DNA of 40,100 nucleotides from Bacteroidaceae bacterium (GTDB lineage Bacteria; Bacteroidota; Bacteroidia; Bacteroidales; Bacteroidaceae): assembly GCA_017534535.1 (NCBI GenBank), contig JAFXVZ010000020.1, forward strand, positions 1-40,100, written 5' to 3'. The notes under the pieces are model-generated. The model was not told the DNA's origin and did no database searches. It was given only the letters and a program-made list of their open reading frames with translations. Within the stretch, counting starts at the first letter, position 1. Every line of letters begins with the position of its first letter. Shown piece by piece: positions 35,499-40,100 of the stretch. A program made the translations under genes and the position numbers.

Positions 35499-37950
35499 CG
35501 TATTCTCTTGGCGTTACTCCGAACTGCTGCTTGAAGTTGCGTGAGAACAGGGTGGGAGAGCTGAAGCCAGTGAGGTCGGACACCTCAGAAACGGTATGCT
35601 CTCCGCTTCGTAAAAGTTCTGCAGCCTTATTGAGTTTGAACCGCTTGAAAAAAGCAGCAGGTGTTTCACCAGTCAGTCCTTTAATCTTATAGTTCAATTT
35701 GCTTCTCGACATCAGCAGTTTCTCCGTGAGGCTGTTGATGTTGAGTTCTGGGTTACTCAGTTCTGCCTCCATCAACGCATATAGTTCATCCATGAACTGT
35801 TTGTCTGCCTTGCTAAGCACCTCTTCGGCCTTCTCATCTACCTTGGTTGCTTGACTCAAGATTTCACGAATACGTCTGCGATTCTTCATATATAGCATAA
35901 GCACCACCAGATAACTGGTGATAAGGATAATGACGAAGCTCCAAAACCACCAGGTGTTCCACCACGAAGGTAATACCTCCACACGCATCGTGCTCTCTGC
36001 CAGTATGATTTCGCTATCTTGTTCTCTTGCCCTTACCTTGAAGGTGTAGGATCCAGCCGGCACATTTGAGAGATAGATTTCCCGATTGTCGCCAATCTCC
36101 ACCCAGCTATCGTTAAATCCTTCCAGTTGATAGCTGAATCGTTCAAAGCCGTGTCCACTATAATTGGGCATAGAGAAAGTAATGGAGAAGTCGCGCTCAT
36201 CGGGGTTGAGCCTGATACCCTCATCAGTGTTCAGCCGTGCCAATTTGCCCTTAGTTTTCAGGTTGTCGAAGCCAATTGTCATGGGATGCCATCTTTGGCG
36301 AGCTGATGGATTCACCGTTGTGAGTCCGTGTGTGCCTCCCAAGAATAGGTCACCGTCAGTCAGCTTTACACTACAAGCCGATGCAAACTGGTCGCCTCCT
36401 ATACCATCTTCCGTGTGATAATTGTTCACCATCAGACTCTGCCCATCCACTTGACTCAGTCCGTCGAGTGTCGTTATCCAGATGTTCCCCAAATCGTCTG
36501 CGATGATGTCTGCCACTTCCTCACAAACCAGTCCTTCAATATGCCGAATCTCCTTCGTGTTTGGATTATACCTGTATGCACCCAACCCCAAGGTACCTAT
36601 CCACAGATGGCCTTGTTTGTCGGTGGTGAGTGCAGTGGTCAGACTATACTCGCTAATGTCTTCCACTAAGGGGATACGCTCTATCTTGCCTGTCTGTGTA
36701 TCTAAGCAGAAAGGGTTGTTGAATGCGCCACCTATGGCTATCCTGCCATCAGGCAGATGCGTAATCTTGAATGCCACGAACATGGCTGATACATCGAAGT
36801 CCATGCTGCTGAAAGACTTCTCTCCACGCTTCAACCAATAAATACGGTTGGTGTTGCTCCCAATCCAAATCGTTCCCTTATCATCCTCAGTAATGGATAC
36901 TGCCAAGTCGTGAATCTCTGTGTGGTCATCTGTCTTGCGGAACACACCTCCATGATAGGCGCATTCAGTCAGTCGCTCATTGTTGATGACCCACAGCCTG
37001 CCAGCTGAGTCTGCAAAGATATTAAGAGGTGTGGCGTTGGGTTGTTGAGGTTGAATAATGTCATGGGTATTGATAGGCGTAACCTGATCAGAATGAGCGT
37101 CAATCAGATAAACTTCATTTTCATAGGTGGATATCCAAACCCTCTTTCCGTCTGTTGTGCTCAGTGAAGAGAGAGCCTTACCAGCCAATAGGCCTTTCAC
37201 TGGCGCATGGCTTCCCCAGCGTCCCTCCTCTAATGTAGAACGGGTGAATCCGTGGTTTTTAATGGCCGTCCATACGTTTCGTCTGGAGTCTATAAAAGAC
37301 TTCTTCTCTGTTGAAATCAATGCTGTATCTTGTGGCAAAAGGTTATGTTGCTCCATCAATTCCAGCGTTCTTGGGTTAAACTGCCTTGCAGTGTTTTTGG
37401 TGAGGCTCCTCAAGTTGCCTATACTGTCTATGTAGCAAAAGTTTATATAAGAGTGGTCGGGGTCGAAATCCTCTATCAGCAATCTCACTTCATCTGTTGC
37501 AGGCACATACTCGGCCAATTGCTCAATGAGGTTGATGAAGATGCGTCCTTCGTGCGTCTCAATCAGCTGACTCACGTTTCTGTATCTCAGGTCTATGTCG
37601 ATGCGTTTGAATTTGTCTTCACCCATCCAAAGGCACAGCCCCCTTGTGGTTCCCACCCACAATCTGCCTTGCCGGTCGTTCAGCAAACAGGTCACACTGT
37701 TGGTGATCAAGCTCAGTGAGTCGTCTTTGTTGGCAAAGTAGTGCTTGTAGTTTTGTCCGTCATAGCGGTTCAATCCTCTGTCGGTACCCATCCATATATA
37801 TCCTTGAGTGTCTTCTGCAAATGCATTCACCTTTTGGTTAGAAAGTCTTGAGCCCGTGCCCATACTGGCTGTGGGGATATAATCCTTTTTCGCTGTCTGG
37901 CACGAGAGTAGGCAACACAAACTTAATATGTATGTGAAAAGAATCCTCAT
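35464..37950 (-). CDS. Propeller/Y_Y_Y membrane regulator with AraC-type DNA-binding domain, no kinase
   Basis: An 828-residue protein with the sensor half of a Bacteroidetes hybrid two-component system. A lipobox-like LLSC is at Cys17. Two-component-propeller repeats follow (NAFAEDTQGYIWMGTDRGLN, LWVGTTRGL, LWIGTLGLGAYRY), then a Y_Y_Y domain (FSYQLEGFNDSW; GSYTFKVRA), a membrane helix (FWSFVIILITSYLVVLMLY) and a C-terminal AraC HTH (SRSKLNYKIKGLTGETPAAFF; VSDLTGFSSPTLFSRNFKQQFG). The histidine kinase and receiver domains found in typical (about 1,300-residue) family members are absent. The signal would have to pass directly from periplasm to DNA. It follows the GH35 gene by eight bases, so is probably its regulator. 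A sugar ligand is likely (inference). Confidence 0.88.
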   Translation of the reverse strand: MRILFTYILSLCCLLSCQTAKKDYIPTASMGTGSRLSNQKVNAFAEDTQGYIWMGTDRGLNRYDGQNYKHYFANKDDSLSLITNSVTCLLNDRQGRLWVGTTRGLCLWMGEDKFKRIDIDLRYRNVSQLIETHEGRIFINLIEQLAEYVPATDEVRLLIEDFDPDHSYINFCYIDSIGNLRSLTKNTARQFNPRTLELMEQHNLLPQDTALISTEKKSFIDSRRNVWTAIKNHGFTRSTLEEGRWGSHAPVKGLLAGKALSSLSTTDGKRVWISTYENEVYLIDAHSDQVTPINTHDIIQPQQPNATPLNIFADSAGRLWVINNERLTECAYHGGVFRKTDDHTEIHDLAVSITEDDKGTIWIGSNTNRIYWLKRGEKSFSSMDFDVSAMFVAFKITHLPDGRIAIGGAFNNPFCLDTQTGKIERIPLVEDISEYSLTTALTTDKQGHLWIGTLGLGAYRYNPNTKEIRHIEGLVCEEVADIIADDLGNIWITTLDGLSQVDGQSLMVNNYHTEDGIGGDQFASACSVKLTDGDLFLGGTHGLTTVNPSARQRWHPMTIGFDNLKTKGKLARLNTDEGIRLNPDERDFSITFSMPNYSGHGFERFSYQLEGFNDSWVEIGDNREIYLSNVPAGSYTFKVRAREQDSEIILAESTMRVEVLPSWWNTWWFWSFVIILITSYLVVLMLYMKNRRRIREILSQATKVDEKAEEVLSKADKQFMDELYALMEAELSNPELNINSLTEKLLMSRSKLNYKIKGLTGETPAAFFKRFKLNKAAELLRSGEHTVSEVSDLTGFSSPTLFSRNFKQQFGVTPREYVSDAQQSQHPA

Positions 37951-37958
37951 TTATCCCG

Positions 37959-39692
37959 TTATTCCCAACGGCTTGCAGCAGCATTGACTTTAGATTTATA
38001 AACCACGATTCTTTTGGCACCGACACCCGTAATGTTAGGACGATTCTCATCGCCATTCAGGTTACGTCCGGCTATCCATTTGCCATCCTTAAACACACCC
38101 TCTTCAATAGTATCATACAGCACCCTGCCTGTTGCTTTAGAGTCTTTAGCAGCGAAAGAGATGATGGCATTAATGCCCACGATATAAAACTCATCAGCAC
38201 CTGTCTGAATGATAAGGGCGCCTGATTGTGTGGTGCGAGCTCTTGCTGCCAGCGCAGCATTCTCAGCAGCCAGCTGCTCTGCACCTTGTCCGTAATCAAA
38301 AGCCCTCATACTTGCCGTTGATTTGAAAGTAATGATATAGTCACCCATCTCAACAGTAGGACTCTGGTCATCATCTGTAACCAGTACACCACGCATCTTG
38401 TCCGAGTTATAGTTGTCGGTCAGCATGGTTCCCATGCCAGAAAGCAATCCGTAGCACTTGCCCAGGTTGGCAAAATCCTCATTAGATGCACCACCTGCAC
38501 CCATGCCTACAGCCTGTGGACCATCGAAACCGAAGGGAGCGAAGCCCAGAGCATCATATTCACCGTAAGCATAGAGCGCTTTTGCAATGTCTGTCCTACA
38601 TTCAGGAATGAAGATAGGATTCTCGCTCAGAGCAAATTGACTCAACACCCATTTATACTCTGGCATATAGATATCAGGAGCCGTGAAGTCAACGGCAGGT
38701 GCAGCAGCTCTCCATACATCAATCACTTCTGGAAGCGGACTGCCTGAAGGGAATCCACCGGGTGCACCCATGCCAGGTTGCTTCAGCCAGTTATTCACAT
38801 ACATAGGTATGTTGTGGGCAGCCTTGCCGGCAGCGGTTATTTCGCCCACATATTTTGCATAGTAATAAGCTTGGAAAATCTCCTCTGTGTAGTAAGGATA
38901 TTCTTTCCAGTCTTCCGTATTCGAGTGACTTTTGCCAAACACCTCTTCCCAGGTACCTTTCGTCTTATAGCCGTTGACTTTCCAAACTTTCTCCAATTCG
39001 GGGAACAACTTTCCCTTATGTGCCACCAGATAATTGATGAGGTCTTCAGGCACCTGTCCCTTCCAAGCCTTCTCGGCCAGGTCAGAAAAGTCCCTTATCG
39101 AGCCTAAGATACCCATCTCGTTTTCCACCTGCATCATAATTACGGTATGGTCAGGGTCAATCTCGCGAATATGTCGCATCAGTGCCTCGTAAGCCTTCTT
39201 GTCAGCATTTTTCGAGTTCTCACCAAACGCAGAGAGAATGTTCAAGAATTTGCCCTCTGCATTCTTTACCAACGGATATTTCTCGTGATTTCGCTTGATG
39301 TAGCTTGGTGCGTATGTTGATGCACTGTTTTTCCAGCTGGCGAACCATATCATTACCACCTTTAGTCCGTTTTCACGAGCATTCTTAATCACATGATCCA
39401 CTGAAGTGAAATCATACTTTCCTGCTTCACGTTCAATCACATCCCATGAGCAAGATGCGATGACAGTGTTGAAGTTAGCCTTCTTCATCTGTTCCCACAC
39501 CCCGATTTCCTTCATATAGCTTTCGCTAGTGCTGGTCGAGTTGTGCAGTTCGCCCGTAAACATCACGAATGGTTTCCCGTCAATTTCAAAATGTGTGCTT
39601 CCATTTTTCTTCACTAATGCTGGCTGAGCCAGTGCCGTAGCTGTGCATAAAAGAGCAGAAGCCAACAAAAGCATAAACCATTGTTTTTTCAT
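37959..39692 (-). CDS. GH35 beta-galactosidase with DUF5597-type C-terminus, secreted
   Basis: Retaining beta-galactosidase of clan GH-A, 577 residues. The signal peptide is residues 1-22 (LCTATALA-QP). The TIM barrel has FVMFTGELHNSTS, MMQVENEMG with acid/base Glu192 (Asn-Glu pair) and FIPECR with nucleophile Glu364. A C-terminal beta domain of the DUF5597 type ends the protein, as in many Bacteroidetes GH35 enzymes. It is first in a two-gene unit with the propeller-AraC regulator, and a -7 box lies about 75 bases upstream. Likely role: removal of galactose from plant glycan side chains such as xyloglucan or pectic galactan. Confidence 0.92.
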   Translation of the reverse strand: MKKQWFMLLLASALLCTATALAQPALVKKNGSTHFEIDGKPFVMFTGELHNSTSTSESYMKEIGVWEQMKKANFNTVIASCSWDVIEREAGKYDFTSVDHVIKNARENGLKVVMIWFASWKNSASTYAPSYIKRNHEKYPLVKNAEGKFLNILSAFGENSKNADKKAYEALMRHIREIDPDHTVIMMQVENEMGILGSIRDFSDLAEKAWKGQVPEDLINYLVAHKGKLFPELEKVWKVNGYKTKGTWEEVFGKSHSNTEDWKEYPYYTEEIFQAYYYAKYVGEITAAGKAAHNIPMYVNNWLKQPGMGAPGGFPSGSPLPEVIDVWRAAAPAVDFTAPDIYMPEYKWVLSQFALSENPIFIPECRTDIAKALYAYGEYDALGFAPFGFDGPQAVGMGAGGASNEDFANLGKCYGLLSGMGTMLTDNYNSDKMRGVLVTDDDQSPTVEMGDYIITFKSTASMRAFDYGQGAEQLAAENAALAARARTTQSGALIIQTGADEFYIVGINAIISFAAKDSKATGRVLYDTIEEGVFKDGKWIAGRNLNGDENRPNITGVGAKRIVVYKSKVNAAASRWE

Positions 39693-39765
39693 ATCCTGTT
39701 AATTTTTTAAGATTATAATACTATTAGTGCTTACCCAACACAACGTGTCAGGAAATATTATGTTA

Positions 39766-39773
39766 CAAAGGTA
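39766..39773 (-). promoter_or_regulatory. -7 box of the GH35-regulator operon
   Basis: Minus-strand TACCTTTG, a perfect TAnnTTTG match, giving a leader of about 65 bases. No clear -33 element is seen, which suggests activator dependence (inference). Confidence 0.65.
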
Positions 39774-39861
39774 GTACATTTCTTGTATTGTGGGCCATTG
39801 CTAACCTTTAAAAATGTTAAAAACAATCCTCGCTGGGTCGATAAATTTACAAAAAAGAGTA

Positions 39862-39869
39862 TATCTTTG
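39862..39869 (+). promoter_or_regulatory. Plus-strand -7 box without a gene in the window
   Basis: TATCTTTG is a perfect match to TAnnTTTG. No believable ORF follows within the remaining 230 bases, so it would drive a gene to the right with a long leader, or a small RNA. Confidence 0.45.
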
Positions 39870-39900
39870 TTCCAAAAGAATAGAATTCTTTTGTCAAATC

Positions 39901-39966
39901 CATTCGCTTCAACCAATCAAGCCATTCGCTTCAAGCAATCGTGGCATTTGCTTCAAGCAATTGACA
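39901..39966. repeat. Three tandem 22-bp repeats
   Basis: Units at 39901-39922, 39923-39944 and 39945-39966 share CATTCGCTTCAAGCAAT with a few changes. They lie directly after the plus-strand -7 box, so would be in the transcribed leader. A repeated regulatory or RNA element is possible. Confidence 0.85.
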
Positions 39967-40100
39967 AGAGGGGGCATGGGGGGTAATGCATCATTGAGAC
40001 AAGCTGTCTTAGCCTTTTGATACAGAAATACAGAATACAGTTTTCTCAGCGACACATCATCCAATTGCCAAAACAAAACTTATTATTATATATAATATAT

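Larger units (their letters stand above)
39774..40100. other. Non-coding right edge of the window
   Basis: No convincing gene. It holds a plus-strand -7 box (39862-39869), a 22-bp tandem repeat (39901-39966) and a short TACAGAAATACAGAATACAG repeat (40020-40039). The sequence becomes AT-rich towards the end; the gene served by the promoter would lie beyond the window. Confidence 0.6.

Noticed and set aside
39783-40020. Two overlapping plus-strand ORFs of 67 and 68 residues
   Set aside because: They run through the 22-bp tandem repeat in different frames, have no family resemblance, and their starts precede the promoter box.
1-40100. Insertion sequences, transposases, integrases, tRNA genes
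   Set aside because: No transposase or integrase-like protein and no tRNA cloverleaf was recognised on either strand by eye.

Overview
The window looks like a chromosome segment of a Bacteroidales bacterium (Bacteroides, Prevotella or a close relative). The reasons are promoter-like boxes of the Bacteroidetes type (TAnnTTTG, some with TTG/TTTG about 19-21 bases upstream) in front of most transcription units, many lipoproteins with short lipoboxes, a sensor-propeller/Y_Y_Y/AraC regulator, many glycoside hydrolases, and AT-rich intergenic repeats. The genus cannot be fixed from the sequence alone.

Left part (1-8065): the 3' end of a 5S rRNA and its terminator close an rRNA operon. A 23-bp tandem repeat array follows, then a tight branched-chain amino acid operon leuA-leuC-leuD-cimA-like-leuB. 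The fourth gene is a second homocitrate-synthase-family enzyme that resembles citramalate synthase more than isopropylmalate synthase. The same LeuCD/LeuB enzymes could therefore serve both leucine and isoleucine synthesis. A DUF3089 lipoprotein hydrolase is translationally coupled to leuB, and a stand-alone AraC-type regulator follows.

Export cassette (8069-15670, minus strand): five tightly packed genes read from one promoter. They are an NHLP-type HlyD adaptor, a C39-peptidase ABC exporter, a second NHLP-type ABC protein, a lipoprotein membrane-fusion protein and a TolC-like outer-membrane protein. Together they form a complete peptide-maturation and secretion route across both membranes, but no convincing cargo gene lies beside them.

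Housekeeping block (16105-24228): dipeptidyl peptidase III lipoprotein, AlkD-like HEAT-repeat protein, Fur-family regulator overlapping purA, GH29 alpha-L-fucosidase, membrane zinc peptidase and hisS, closed by a bidirectional terminator.

Glycan and ester block (24250-39692): GH95 alpha-fucosidase with a carboxylesterase lipoprotein, a VOC lipoprotein and a PepSY-like membrane protein on the minus strand; a GH43 enzyme; a double-CMD/cupin fusion; a run of three alpha/beta-hydrolase-fold proteins, the middle one (pectinacetylesterase-like) broken by an in-frame UGA; and a GH35 beta-galactosidase co-transcribed with a propeller-AraC membrane regulator that lacks kinase and receiver domains. The enzyme set (fucosidases, galactosidase, GH43, esterases) fits removal of decorations from acetylated plant cell-wall glycans such as xyloglucan or pectin, but no SusC/SusD pair is present.

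Two families of short intergenic repeats (TTGAC/CATTGAC and ATTCATT types) recur. They have been absorbed into signal peptides, gene 3' ends and apparent N-terminal extensions.
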